From Lethocerus indicus (taxonomy: Eukaryota > Arthropoda > Insecta > Hemiptera > Belostomatidae): a stretch of DNA of 64,000 bases. Made by a program: the position numbers and the translations under genes. Location of the stretch: NCBI GenBank assembly GCA_019843655.1, contig JACDQD010000006.1:18866246-18930245 (forward strand). Direction: 5' to 3'. The notes below the pieces were generated by a model. It saw nothing but the letters and a program-made list of their open reading frames with translations, had not been told where the DNA came from and did no database searches. The first letter of the stretch is position 1. Every line of letters begins with the position of its first letter. Positions 26,001 through 39,319 of this stretch are shown one piece after another.

Positions 26001-29000
26001 CATCCCCTCCGTCCGATACAGCGCCGTCAGTATTCCATTTCAAAACATCGTTGATTCGACCAAATATTGGACTGGAGATACGTCCCCTCACCACGTTACA
26101 TTCAAGAAAAATCTGGAATTATCTGTGTGCCCCGATAGCCAAAAAAAAAATGAATTATATAATCAATATCAGCATACAAAATACAAACAAAGTTCTAGCA
26201 TAAACGCCATTATATAAGTTCGAAAGACTTTGAATGCGACTTTTTTGGACACGGTTGTGCTTTTCTTTAGCAGACCGTAAACATATGTATTTATGAACAG
26301 CAACGTACAGACAAAAACATAGAAAGCTGAGGAAGTGAAAGTATGAATCTAGAGCTTATTCTGATCACGCTTCTCCCCAGCGAAGGTTGTAGTGCTGTGT
26401 TTTGCCCAGTCGGCCCCGAACACGTTTCGAGGCGTTCAATCCTTGTCACTAAGATTTGCCAGCAGAACACTCTGACTACGTGCGTAGCCAACTTTGTTCC
26501 TTTAAGCATTATATATGCCTACCGAAGACTCGTGCAACTCTAACCAACGAAATATGATGGACTTGGGAATTTCGACCGATTAAAAGAAAGGACCTCGCTG
26601 TCCGGGTGCTCGCAATGTGAGGTGAATTTACAAGACCACACCTCCTATTACCACAGTCTAGATGTCAATAGTTAATATAGAACTTAAGATGTGAAAATCG
26701 CAGTAAATAAATTTATCGAGGCATGAAACATACATATAATTACAGGTGGAAATAAATTAAATTATTCCTAGGCTTTCTTACAGTAGATAGAATAGCAGCG
26801 ATTTTGAATGGACCGATATGCTAATACTGTGATGATCTCTGTTTGAGTAAGATAAAGCCAGGGTGGAAAACCTTGTTCGCTGAATATTAAAACGGAATAT
26901 TAAAACGTATTTGGATATTGAAGCACTACAGATCCGTGAGGCGATAAAAAACTAAAAACAAGCACGGTGAGCCAATTCATTACTGTCAATCAGTACAATA
27001 TCGCTTTTTACTGACAAATCGAAGTTATTCTTTAAACGACATATATTCTTTAAAAAGAACTATTATAATTCCTACCCTCTACACCAGCCAACAATATAAT
27101 AACGGCTATTATTCATATACTCACATAAATTGGAAATTCAATAAGGAATTTACAAATAACACTCATATATTAAAACTAATAACAGTTACGAAAGTATCAA
27201 TAATTCGGTCCGTCTTTTGTTTAATTTTAAGAGTAAGTAGTTCAGGGGACAAGTTTGAGAACAGGATTAGCGTAATGCAAGGGACTAACTAAAGCTGAGT
27301 CTCATTCCCGAGAATTAATAACAATGGCCGTTAAACGTAATTTATTTGAGAGCTTATATACACCTTGTCGAGATGTGACCCATAGTCCGACCGCGGCTTA
27401 AAGGTAAACGGAAATTTAGCAGCATTATTAACCCGAGGGAAGAATTAAACAATAGATCATTTACCTAAAGCACAATTAAATTCTCCATATCTATGTCACT
27501 AATTTTCAGATTTAATAGGGTAGAATAAAAATTATTAATTTCTAAATGACAAAATTTTTTATTTCTATTATTATGAGGAATAGAAAACACTTCAACGGAA
27601 AAATAAGAGATTGCACCTAACAGTTATTTAAAGGTGCAGGTTTTCGTTCAAAATTATAATGAACTAACACAATTACTTTTTATAGAGGCGAATAGATGAG
27701 AAACCGACGCGTCTTCCTTAAAGTGCTGACTGGTCCCGGGCAATTTTCAATATCGGGGGGTGGACTCTCGGACGGAAATAACGTTTTATACGAAAGAGCC
27801 CACAATCGGATAAGAAAGTCGGGCCATAAACAATATTGAACACAGGATCATAGGGGTGTGAGAGGGGAAAGCGGGGAAGCTGTGCGGGTCGGTATCGCGC
27901 TCGGAGTCGGGCAATAATAAAGTTGGCGGGCGCGTCGGACTGGATGCATAACTGGAATGGAGTCGTTGGGCACGCCGTTTTATTAAAGTCCTGGAAATTA
28001 GGCAGTTACGGGGCGCCCCCCGACGGCTGATTAATGTAGCGACAAATTACCGCCAGCTTTGATCCGGCCTCCTCCACCCAGTCATTTCTTGAATTTAAAA
28101 TCCAAGTTAGTTAAACTGACCTAGATTTTTTTTTTAACACGGCTCCCGTATTTTCGTCTACTCAATTTAAACGAAGATTTATGTGACCCGAATTTTTACC
28201 GCCCTCGGTATATTTTCTCAGCCCAGGACTGTTCCATTACCAACATTTTATTTTGTTTAGTTGACCGCTAATTGAAAAGTGGCATGTTAGAAATATACAT
28301 TATACATTTTACTTTTATAAGGTTATAGTTTAATATTTATTCTCATTACTGTCAGTAGGGAGTCTGAGTGATGTATTTCCCTTTTAGGGACATATAAAAC
28401 TAAAAACTTAAAATTATCTATTTTAATTTTAAAAGTTATAATTTAAATACTATTCACGAATACGCAGATTTATGTGCACTTGTTTGAAATTATGGCCCGT
28501 TATTATTCGAACAGGGTTAGGAATGGTATTTCTTCGGGATTTTTACTGGTATTTTTTCTATTTGATTCTCTGTGTGATAATTCTGGTAGTTTCATCAGTT
28601 TTTCGTTTCGATTCAGTTCGTTCCTCCTCATAGTGGCCTTCGCAAATTACGTCTCACCTCGAAGAAGCGCCTCACAGAGGGTGGCCGACCGCCATACTGA
28701 ATCAAATACAGCCTCTATATCTGTAAATATCGCCGCCACGTGCTTTGAAGGTGTCCTGGAGGTGCCTACAACTGAATGTAGGACGTCCTCGGTGGAGAAT
28801 CCCATTTAAAAGCCGTATTGATTTACCGCGGTAGCACTAGATTTTTTTCTCGTGGACCACTCGTTCCAACGCAAGTACCGAGAGTAATGAAATTGGCCTA
28901 CAGGGCTTAGGGGTAGGGTCGGTCAATATTTTGTTGCCGGTACGTGTCAGCCTTCAAAAGTGTCCAGTCGTTTCCTAGAAACATTAATTACATAATTGCC

Positions 29001-31123
29001 AATTTGTCTGGCTGAATAAATTACAGGACCGCTAGAGAGGAGTAGAGTGGTGGGGGGGCGAATGATGAGCGGAGTGCACAGTTTTTCAAGTCTGGCGGTT
29101 GGGAGGGCAGAGCCAGTGCTAATGAGTAAAGCGTCTGACCGAGGGAAAAGCCCCGGCACTCTACCGCTTTTTTCCTAATGCCCCCGCGGCCATCACCGTC
29201 CCACTGTGTATTTCCAACCCACTCAATGAGCAACCCGCGGAGAAACGATGCAAACAGTGGAGGAGAAAAAGAAATGGGACTTCCAAGCAGCGCTGTGGAG
29301 CAATAGAAGGTCACGCGTCGGGCGTCACGATAGTACTGGGTTTATTTAAAAATTAAACTGCCGCGGTAATACGGCAATCAAAAAAATGTATATATACTCC
29401 TTAATGAGGAGCTTTAAATGTTTTAATAAACTGATTATGATAGGTAACGGCAGAAAGATATGAACAGCCGGTATTCTAGCAGTGAAAATAGGGAATACAA
29501 ATTAAATTAACGACACGATATTGAAATATCACAAAACTATTCTTGAGAACAGCACTCGGAATTGTAGCAAAGCCACTATCGACCGGGAAGTCGTTCTGGT
29601 CTGCTGTTCAGCTGGACAATACGCTAAGCTGAAAAGAAATCTTCTAATCTAAGACTAGCTTACAGCATTATTATCTGGTTCCATACTGCACGCCATTATT
29701 TAATCACTTATTGGAAGTTTATCACTGGATATTGTATAAAGAAATTTTAAACCGCAGTATACCAATTACCAATGTATGCCAGTATAAATAAAAACAGAGT
29801 TAAAATTTGCTGGAAATCTCATAATGTAACTTATGATTAATATGCGATACATACAATTAAAATAAATTGATGCCAATCGTTAATGTATTTTTGTATCTTT
29901 TTTATACGTACTGAGCAGAATGGATCTACAGAAGTAATTAGGGAGGTGTTAAAATTGGGTAGGGGGTGGAGGGGCTATTGAGTTGTGTCGAAAAAGAGTT
30001 TGGGCCGCTAGTTTCTCTGTGGTCACAGTGGCACTCCCCCGGGCCCAATACCAACTTCCTATCCCAATTCCAGCCTTTCCCCCAGCTAACCTGCTTTCGT
30101 AGAATTCGTTTCACGTCTTTAGGAAACAGGTAAAAACAAGATTTTGCTTCCTACCAATTAAGCATCCTTATTTGTTAGGAGATATTGCGGGGAAATATGG
30201 AACTAATATTTAACTAAAACATCCACAATTTAAATATAATAAATCTATTTGTTTGTTAATTAGTGTTTTTACTTTTTTATGTTCTCTTAGATTTTTCTAA
30301 TGTTTTTAGTTGTACTTTTTCTTCATATTTTGATCCTCCTGATGGGTGTTTTTGATTGTATTGCTCTTTTGTCTTTGCAATATTTTATTCTGCTTTATAA
30401 GTGGTCGAGGGCGGTTATTTTTATTAGAGACGGAATTGGTTTTTATTTTCAAAACACACTTGACATATTACGAGTTTTCTAACTCTGCGACATTTTACAC
30501 CGAAACAATAAAACGCAGGTCCCCATATTCCTCTTGCGCCCCCCAACCAACGCCGCGTGTAACAAGAGAACGGCGAAAATATTGCCCCGGACGGTTGTCA
30601 GCATGAGCCTATTCGGCGGCCACTCGGAACCAGCTCGCAAAACCCGTCCCAGGAAGGGGAAGTTGTAATCATACTTTTTCGGTAGCCAGCGGGCCCGACA
30701 GAATCATACACAGAGATTGCCACTCCGCATGAGTATATGAATAACTTAGATTAGTATGACTTTATATGAACCGGAAGAAACCAATTCACATTCTTTAAAT
30801 TTAAAATAAATAGTCGAGCTCAGGTGTCTTCATGTTGGAATGGAGAGACACGCGTGTCGACTATTCCATTGAATAATCATGTAATTTACTTAAATGCCTT
30901 TGTACATCTAATCAATTTAGGAACGACTTTTTAATTAAATTGAAACTGGAAAAGCGTAGTTTCTGTTATAATAAACTGATCTGAAATATAAACTTTCTTG
31001 CTCTTTCATTGTCGCCAGAATATCAAGCCATGAACGAAGTCAGGTTGCATATAAGTCATTACTAAACACTTAATAAAATCATTACAAAAATTACATTTAA
31101 AAAATAAGAACCGTAGCTTTGTC
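23093..31123. other. Unassigned non-coding DNA
   Basis: No gene is supported over 8 kb. Open frames at 24251-24481, 25021-25335, 25895-26203 and 28474-28809 (plus) and at 24422-24616 and 29021-29314 (minus) are short. They have no recognisable domains and no convincing splice-site pairing. A CpG-richer patch occurs at 27860-28080. It contains the TCF-type word CTTTGAT at 28058-28064 and alternates with AT-rich DNA. I see no mobile element. Confidence 0.55.
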
Positions 31124-31149
31124 TTATCTAGGTAGCGACACCTAGATAA
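31124..31149. repeat. Perfect 10-bp hairpin
   Basis: TTATCTAGGT and ACCTAGATAA pair perfectly around the 6-base loop AGCGAC. There is no T-run consistent with a terminator and no adjacent gene, so the role is unknown. It could be the tip of a decayed foldback element. Confidence 0.75.
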
Positions 31150-34100
31150 ATTAATGAGATTTAGTATAATAGTTGCATTCACGAAAATACATGCTACAGA
31201 TGTTGAATTTCATAAGTTTTTACTAATACAAACATGGCTAGTACAAAAAGAATCGGCAATATTTGAATAGAGTGCTACACAAAAGTTGGTTACTACTAGT
31301 TCCATAATTTTAAGGTGTGTGCCTCGATGAAGAAAAAAATAATTTAATTGAATAGTAATTAATATAGCAGTTCTTAACATTGATGGGAGAAAGTGGAGTA
31401 GGCCTTGTGAAGGGCTACGGTTGTTGAGACAACACTAATGGACTCCCGGTCAGTCGTTAGTTGAAGCAATGGTCTCGAATAACCTAAATGGTTCGGCAGC
31501 CTGTTTACATGAGCCAACCAAACCCTCATTAACCTCCAGAGATTAAACCCTCCCCACAAATCACCTACAGGACTATTAAGGTTTACGCCGAGTCTCCCTG
31601 GGGAGATGTGGATTTCAGTGCAGCGCAGACTGGAAACGATAGATTGATTACACTTGTAATAATGTTGAAAGTATAATTTATGTTCAGGCCGTGTCGAAAC
31701 CAACAAAGTAATTCTCGAGAATCGGGACATAAATTTATTTCAGTAGTAAATAAAACTCATAAAATAATACGTACTGGAGAAGATAGTCAACCTCATTATG
31801 AGTTATTCAACTCGGGAAGATCACGTGCAATAATATCCTGGGATAGACAGGTTTAATATATGATTCTGACATACTAGCTATTATAAACACGAGAAATAAG
31901 TAATATTAATGATGTTCTCTGCAGCATGACGCTATCTTGATCAAAATTTTCATATATATTAGTGTCAACCAATTTTTATTCTAACATTAACTCAATTTCC
32001 ATTTCGGTAACTGATCTCTGTTAGTGAGGATATTCAATTTATAAAAGACAGTTAATTGGCTCTCAGTGGCGTCTTACGGGTGGACGACTCCCCTCTCCCA
32101 CGGGTTGATTAGAACTCGATTGGGTTCCTCGCAACTTTCCGAGGCTTTCTTTAATTTCCCTCGAAAGGAGGGATTAAATGTTCTGGGTCCTCCTACCTAG
32201 AAACTCAATTAAGAAAAGCCTGCCCGCTATGTTTCTTATTACTGTTTCACATTCACTTTTGCATTCACCACTTTTTCTTCACATTACTTCTCCTTATCAG
32301 ATCCTATTAATAAAACCGTTCATTTGATTTATATACTATTTAATTAGTCCTACAATTTCTTTTCTCCTATGGAGGATAGCAATTATAATATATCAATTTT
32401 GATCTACCTCCTTATACTATTATACATAAACTTGTCGGTATTAGCTCTACTTTTGCATAAATTAATAAATTATTATTATTAATTCTCTTCTTCTGTAATA
32501 AAATGTTACAGTAATTTCGTCGAGTGTTCACTGAAGTCAATATTTCTCATGTGAATTACTGAAATATCATAACCAATATAATAGGGGGAAGTGATAGTGG
32601 GATTAGATTGTTTCGCCATTAAAGGTCAAATGCCAAAGCATTACAAGAGGAACATTGTGCAAACGTGTAATAATAAGAACAGCATTGTACTTGATGTATC
32701 TACTGTAGCCGTATCCGAACAAACGACTCGCTTCATCATCCCAGAACATTCCGAGTGCGAAAACTACGGCCGGGAATCAGGAACAGAGAGCGGATTTTTA
32801 ATCTTTCCCAGAACGTCCTCTCTTCGCAACAATGAAGCCGGCAGAATCCAGCAGATTAGCGCTCCCGTGTCTGACTCCGAACAACCAAAAAACTGTTTAT
32901 TTCGGCAATTTTTGTCGACTGCCCGCCTCCTACTTAAAAAACCTACTGGCATCAGTGAAGAGTTATTAATTCGGCCAGAACGATATATATAAATAATTTA
33001 TACGCACGTTCACACCTATATGGAAACGAATTCAGAAGTAAATATTTGATAACAGGTCGTAAAACTTTAGGGAGTTACGTTATAAACTCGTCTACCTTGT
33101 CCCAAAAGAAAAATATGAAATATAGAGGAATAAAGAGACATTGATGAATTGCAAGAGACAAACGTTGAAGAGAAATCTCGTATTGAATTTTAGTTGGATT
33201 TCCTTCGCCTAATGAATGGGAAAGGAAAACATGAGCGTTCTTATTTATATGGTTTTATTTATATCCCCAGCGCAGCGATATTCTTTTTCTTTTCATTCAA
33301 AGACCGGCAACCGCGCTTTTAACATCGGGCTTGATTAAAACCGAGCAAAGTTCTACGAGCTCAGTCTTATCTTTTGGAGTTTTCATTTGGAAATTACTAG
33401 ACGATTCAGGACGATATACATTTTTCTGTAATGTCTGTATGAGACACTCATTTTTCCTTTCCGGTGACTTTTTCTACGTTAACTTTTTGCGACTGTAACT
33501 GTAATAAATTATTGCGTTATTAGTGACTATAATTATTACTCAAAAACTTAAGGAAACTAAAGATACCACGACTTATATTACTCACTAACAAACTCACAAG
33601 TTACTTATATGCCACATTACAATAGAATTATCTTTAGTAACGACGCTGTGCCATTGTAATAAAAATGAATTGTAGTCAGCTTCACCCATTTACGTTCCCC
33701 GTTAATTTATTTTTTACTGTTCTACACCGGAATCTCAATATCGTCAGCACTATTGTGTTAATAATTTACATTAATTGTGCAGTTTTTTTTAAGTATTAAC
33801 ATTCAAATATGAGTTTCTAATAAATACGATAATATGGAATAAATATCATTTTTTAACTTTTTGGCTAAAAATACAAGTAGAGTTCTGGGGGCAATCTTAA
33901 TAAAGGGCGGAGGCGCAATGGTTACCAATATACAACGTTTAATACGTTTAAGCTGACGACCGCAAATGGGATGGGCGTTTCACAACTGGATGTAAACCGG
34001 GAGACGTCAAATCTCATTAGAACGTGCCCGCTTTGGCAATTGTTTGCCCGAATAAGCGGCCCTCTAACAGATAAACAATCGGATCATTGCCCAATAAAGT

Positions 34101-36444
34101 TGTTTCCACGAGGCTCCGGAATTGGGAAAACGTCCGGCATTCAAGCCCAAACGTATTTACCGTCGGCAAAATGGGTAAATGTGTAAGCCCAACCGCTCAT
34201 AGCTGCAATTATAATTTATTTTCTACAGTAGTGCCAACTATCTTAACAACATCTGATATTCTAATTATAACACCTTAGTACAAAGGAAACATCATTAAGC
34301 TTTAATTTCACTTCCCTTACATCAAATAATCGGTTCGGGTAAACATTTAATTTGCAAGGAAAATAGTAAACAAATTCAGCTTTGTTATGAAAAATTATCA
34401 CTAATATTAATACGTAAGATCTTAACGTCGAGCCATCTGCCATTCTTATTGAAGACTAGTACTCGTGAATATTTATGTGGCATTTGCATTCACATTATTT
34501 GCACTTCAGTGGGCAAACTCAAAAGCCCTCCGCCCAGGGCTACTTGCGATTTTTTGCCACCGGTACGAATTAATTAATATTGGTGTCATACAGAAAAACA
34601 ATTTGAAAAGAAAACTATTCGTAACTTTCAGTGGGGACCATCTGTCCTCAGTGTCTATTGTGACCGCGGGCTATCGGAAAGCCCGACTGGAGCCTGTTGG
34701 TTTCCATTGAACTGGATTCATTTTCCCCTCCAACGAGTTCAATATAATTCAAAAAATCATCGTGCATTTTCCGGCATGTTAAGGGGCGGTTTTCCTCCCT
34801 TTTTGTAAATGGCCGCAGAAAATGCAAACTCATATTCCACGCTTCGATAGCCAAAGCGTACAGGCACCGAAAAAAGGTCAGGAGCTGAATATAAGCTAGC
34901 AATATCTACGACGGACGAATCCTTCACTGCACCTGAAAGGTTAAAATCTAAAATTTTAGATCTTCACCAAAATATTATATACAACTACATCCTTATATAG
35001 CCTAGAGATTAAGTTCCATAACACATCAATAAATCACAATAACATTTTTTCAGTCTCATATTCTAGACACGCAGTTTGTAATTTTATGCATTATACCTAG
35101 GAAATATTTCCGAATATTATGACCAGTTTCTGTTTGTTGCTTTTCTTAGACAAATAGTTTACACAACAATTTGCTAAATAAGTTGTAGTAATGAAGTTTA
35201 GTTTTAAAATGAATAATTGATTCGAACTTGAGTTGAGGGTTGAATGTTACATCAAGATGCAGATAAATGAGGGTGCATTTTGACGTTGCATTTGGCACGC
35301 CCAGTACGGAATGACAATCTTTAATTATGCAAATCTATATTGGCCGCGTAGTGTGCCAATAACCCAGTGCAGTAGAGGTTGAACCAGACTTATCAGCTCA
35401 TGACTGTGACGTTTATACTAATTAGCCGTAATACGTCAGTCCGAGTTACACCACAAGCCCCAGTGTTCCCTGTTTCGTTATTGCTAATGGATATCGACGA
35501 AACTAATTCGATATTCCCGAAGCGGTTCCCGATCAGTAATACACGGGTCAATGTCAATTCCAGGTATTGACCACCAGATTGACAGTCGACCAACCCCTTC
35601 TTCAAACCTTAGCCACATCAAATATAACATGATATAGTAGTAGTATGACACTATAGAGTGTCAATAATCTGTAACTGTAAAATACGTAGTGTACAAATGC
35701 TACTGACAATGTTTGTCAAACTGAAAATAATCTATCTGATAATCAACACTCCCCCCTCAGAATCAATCAATACATGCCCTAAAGCAGGAGTAAAAGCCTT
35801 ATGAAACCCACCTCCGGTGCGTATCAAAAACAGGGAGATACACTGCACTGTGAATTTATTCCATGAATAGGATCCGAACTCGCACGGCTCCTGCAAATTA
35901 ATAATCGATATATCCAGTCTATTTACAGCATCGCATCGCATTATGTTGAATTGCCCATTGTTCAGAAGCTGTATATATTTTTTCAATGGAGAACCAATAA
36001 TGAGGATCCGGTTTCTAACGAATTAAGCGTGCCCTATCTCGGAACTATGCCGTTATCGCTTTTTGCGGCGGGATCGACTTCCCGAGACAATTTATTTGTT
36101 CAATCGTTGCGATATCGATCTCTGCTGTTGTATCCACCGAGCGGATCAGATAGTCGAATGCATGGCGGCCGGAGGCAACGCTTTATCGACGCTATAATGT
36201 AAAACCGGGGCACTAATTATTCGACGCCCGGTGAAAGCACGCGATAACCAGCCCCGTCGGTATGAAACCCAGAAGGGCACTGAGCAACAATGTACAGGTC
36301 CCCAGCCGTTTAAGGACATGAGGCCCACAAGCGCCTAATATGAGCGGGAACCTTATCTAAAATACCACATCAGCTACCCACCAACGGCATTGGGTCACCA
36401 CTCTTTTGTTTCCTCCAAGCTATAATTTCAATGATATTATATAC

Positions 36445-36451
<7 letters not shown>
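31150..36451. other. Unassigned non-coding DNA
   Basis: No gene is supported. The 118-codon minus frame at 31374-31730 and the 133-codon plus frame at 32591-32992 are the longest here. Neither shows a domain, a signal peptide or purine-first codon periodicity, and the second has overlapping open frames on the other strand. The remaining sequence is AT-rich, with CpG-richer patches near 34000-34180 and 36030-36330. Confidence 0.55.

Positions 36452-36496
<45 letters not shown>
36452..36496. repeat. (AT)n microsatellite
   Basis: About 22 AT dinucleotides in a row, preceded by short imperfect TA stretches from 36437. It lies about 60 bases before the satellite array. Confidence 0.97.
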
Positions 36497-36497
<1 letters not shown>

Positions 36498-36558
36498 CTC
36501 CAAATCGAAGAGTTAATTCTCGGGTAGGCAATTGTTTTAAAATATTCAATTGTGGTAA

Positions 36559-37262
36559 CCGGCGCAAGTGCACCGAACGAACTTTAGTTAAGTACATTTC
36601 CGCACCACCCTCAGGGGGGCGCTAGTTAATCGGTCTAAGTGCATACAACGAACTTTAGTTAAGTACATTTCCGTAACACCCTCAAGGGGCGCTAGTTTAT
36701 AGGTGCAAGTGGACCCAACGAACTTTAGTTAAGTACATTTCCGCACCACCCTCAGGGGGGCGCTAGTTAATCGGTCCAAGTGCATACAACGAACTTTAGT
36801 TAAGTACATTTCCGCACCACCCTCAAGGGGCGCTAGTTTATAGGTGCAAGTGGACCCAACGAACTTTAGTTAAGTACATTTCCGCACCACCCTCAGGGGG
36901 GCGCTAGTTAATCGGTCCAAGTGCATACAACGAACTTTAGTTAAGTACATTTCCGCACCACCCTCAAGGGGCGCTAGTTTATAGGTGCAAGTGGACCCAA
37001 CGAACTTTAGTTAAGTACATTTCCGCACCACCCTCAGGGGGGCGCTAGTTAATCGGTCCAAGTGCATACAACGAACTTTAGTTAAGTACATTTCCGCACC
37101 ACCCTCAAGGGGCGCTAGTTTATAGGTGCAAGTGGACCCAACGAACTTTAGTTAAGTACATTTCCGCACCACCCTCAGGGGGGCGCTAGTTAATCGGTCC
37201 AAGTGTATACAACGAACTTTAGTTAAGTACATTTCCGCACCACACTCAAGGGGGCGCTAGTG
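36559..37262 (+). repeat. Satellite array: ten monomers, alternating 71/70-bp spacing
   Basis: The word AACTTTAGTT recurs at 36580, 36651, 36721, 36792, 36862, 36933, 37003, 37074, 37144 and 37215, giving spacings of 71, 70, 71, 70 and so on. Two monomer types alternate. One carries 'aagtggacccaacg', then CTCAGGGGGGCGCTAG and 'ttaatc'. The other carries 'aagtgcatacaacg', then CTCAAGGGGCGCTAG and 'tttata'. The true repeating unit is therefore a 141-bp dimer, present about five times. The internal dimers are nearly identical, which implies recent homogenisation or amplification, while the first and last monomers are more diverged. The array ends at GCGCTAG and runs into the truncated foldback element copy A within about 40 bases. 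Each monomer has a CTCF-like GGGGCGCTAG core. Confidence 0.98.
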
Positions 37263-37299
37263 TCAAAAAATCGTTCGATGTGTGCCGAATGGATGCAAT

Positions 37300-37654
37300 G
37301 GATGATTTTTGGGCTCCTCACTGCACTGTCACTGTACTGTAAGGCGCTAATACTAAAATGTAAAACAGACCTCTGTTGCGGGCTAGTATTAGGTTCGTAT
37401 TGAAACTAGTAGCGCATAAACTGAATACACAACGCGTTTTAATAGTGTTAAAAATAACTCAAATATTAAAATATATTTAATACAAATGACAGTTACAGTG
37501 CAGTGAGGATGCCTAAAAACATCCAAAGTGTTAAAAGTCACTAACACCGCTACTGAAGATGGCGAGCAATCGAAACCGGTCTAACAAAAGACAAAACTAG
37601 CGACAGGAGACAGTGAAATCTACGGTATTCCAACCCCTCGCAGACCATAAAACA
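37300..37654 (+). mobile_element. Foldback/ribozyme element, copy A (left arm truncated)
   Basis: Homologous to copy B. It begins inside the left arm ('ggatgatttttgggc', then 'ctcactgcactgtcactg'), passes through the central hairpin (CTAATACTAA and TAGTATTAGG), then the right arm ('acagtgcagtgaggatgcc', 'aacaccgctactgaag', 'agcgacaggagacag', 'gaaatctacggtattcc'), ending near 'cagaccataaaacag'. About 120 bases of the outer left arm are missing. No protein is encoded, so it would depend on enzymes supplied elsewhere. It sits directly beside the satellite array, which could mean insertion into, or origin next to, the satellite. The right arm keeps a near-complete hammerhead-like motif. Confidence 0.85.
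37549..37585 (+). ncRNA. Hammerhead-ribozyme-like motif, mutated copy (copy A)
   Basis: The core boxes CTGAAGA (37553-37559) and GAAA (37572-37575) and the GGTC cleavage context (to 37581) are kept. Stem II is weakened because its 3' arm reads ATC where GCC is expected. Stem I is weakened because TAGC has become TAAC. The copy is probably inactive or poorly active. It supports the motif as a shared feature of the family and not a one-off coincidence. Confidence 0.3.
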
Positions 37655-38179
37655 GTTACTGGTTGGGCAGTTCTATATTCTAAAGTAGATATGTTCTATA
37701 TTCACTTATCTGGTTGGTTTCTAATTAGCCCGTGTCCTGATTATGCCACTAATTTCAATCATTTTAATTTAAAGAAACATACAATTTTTATCTCGTTTAA
37801 ATAGTTACTGTCCATAAATTTGAACGTTACTACCCCCAGCATACGATTCCGATATAAGAAATTAACCAGAGTCCAAATATATGTTCAAGGGATAGACAGT
37901 GGTTCCGAAATTTCGTGGATAATTATAGAAAATAGTATTTGTATAATTTATAAAATATGCAATAGTATATAACTGAATCATTTACTTACAACAATATCGA
38001 TAACTCTGATTACAAATGTATTCCAAAGAATTGAAGTGAGTCCGTTCACTAACGGACTGTATTGTTGAAAATATCACGGGATAACAATATTAATCATGGA
38101 CACCGGTTGGTAAAAGAGATATTGGTCCCGGAAATATATTGGATTATCCTGAGCGGAATTCCAGTACTGGAATAGCTGG
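37655..38179. other. Unassigned AT-rich DNA
   Basis: No feature seen. The frame at 37613-37804 starts inside the foldback element and is not coding-like. Confidence 0.6.
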
Positions 38180-38268
38180 TGGGGGGACTGAGGGAGTGAG
38201 AGGGAGAGGAGGGGAGAGAGAGAGAAAGAGATAGAGGGAGAGAGAGCGGGAGCGAGAGGGTGAGGGGC
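38180..38268. repeat. Purine-rich GA tract
   Basis: A run of G and A (GGGAG, GAGAG, GGAGAG words) with few interruptions. Its complement yields three overlapping Ser/Leu/Pro-rich frames that are artefacts. GAGAG words could bind GAGA-type factors in insects. Confidence 0.9.
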
Positions 38269-39268
38269 GGTAGGATACAATGAAAAGACAAAGCCTGTGA
38301 GATTGTTTGTGCATAATTATGAGGGGCCGAAACGACCAACATCCCCTTGAATGTACAAGACGCGTCAACCGTTCAACCCTCGTCAATTCCAGGCATCATA
38401 TAAATAGTAGTGTTATTAAAATTTCTATTGTAGCGTTATACTTAAAAATTGAAAGGTTAAAAAAGCCCAATCAGGAATTTCATTGTTTTCTATTTAAGCA
38501 TAATTAAATAAAAATAACTCAGTGCTTATAGTGACTAAAAAATGTCCCCGAAAAATCTGGAAGGTTTTAGCTAGGTGAATAAAAAAATACAAATCAGTAT
38601 GAAACGATTTTTCCAGATTCATTGGAAGTAATAATATATCTCTCTAAATCCTTGAGTTCTACTCGATGTTTCCAAACTGTAACGGCTGCGTTCCAGCTTT
38701 CAGATGAGGTATAACTTTTGCGATTATCTGTCTCCTCCCGCTCATCCGAACTATGCGAAATTGGTTTGGACTTCTGAGTCATATAATATAAGATATTCCC
38801 ATTTCGACCAATGTTTAAAAACTAAATATTCAGACCTTCATTTAATAGTCCCATTATGTTCGGTGTTCAGTATGAAGTTTCCTTTATTTCTAGTTCCCGG
38901 ATAGTGGCCAAACTGCTACAGTAGTCCGGCGGGTAAATCATATACATGTGACTGAAAGTTGGTTTGTTTGCACCACTGCATCATAACTGTGTTAGTGCAA
39001 AAGTTTGGTCGTTAGGGTGTGTCGGCAAAATTGAGACTTCAAAAGCTCAGTATAGCATAAAAAAAGTGAAGTATATCAATAAAACCCAGTACCAAATTAT
39101 TAGAAATAATGAATGTGTAGCGATTCTATAGATTTTAACTGATAGTGTTTTTATACTAATCTACACTATGATAAAAAGGAAAAGGACTATTTTATTACGG
39201 TATTCAATTCAGTATGTACATATCAATTTTTATAAAAAATAAATAATTAAATGAAACGCAATAGAAAG

Positions 39269-39270
<2 letters not shown>
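38269..39270. other. Unassigned DNA
   Basis: No gene or repeat seen. Overlapping 62- and 66-codon frames on opposite strands at 38594-38904 show no recognisable domain. Confidence 0.6.

Positions 39271-39318
<48 letters not shown>
39271..39318. repeat. (TA)n microsatellite
   Basis: About 24 uninterrupted TA dinucleotides. It is followed at 39385-39415 by a 15-base direct duplication of 'aggtttattaggcc'. Confidence 0.98.

Positions 39319-39319
<1 letters not shown>

Noticed and set aside
31374..31730. 118-codon minus-strand frame as a transposon or gene fragment
   Set aside because: No recognisable motif or homologous segment elsewhere in the window, and codon structure is not convincing.
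36559..37262. CRISPR-like repeat array
   Set aside because: Repeats are contiguous 70/71-bp monomers without unique spacers, in a eukaryotic context. This is a satellite.
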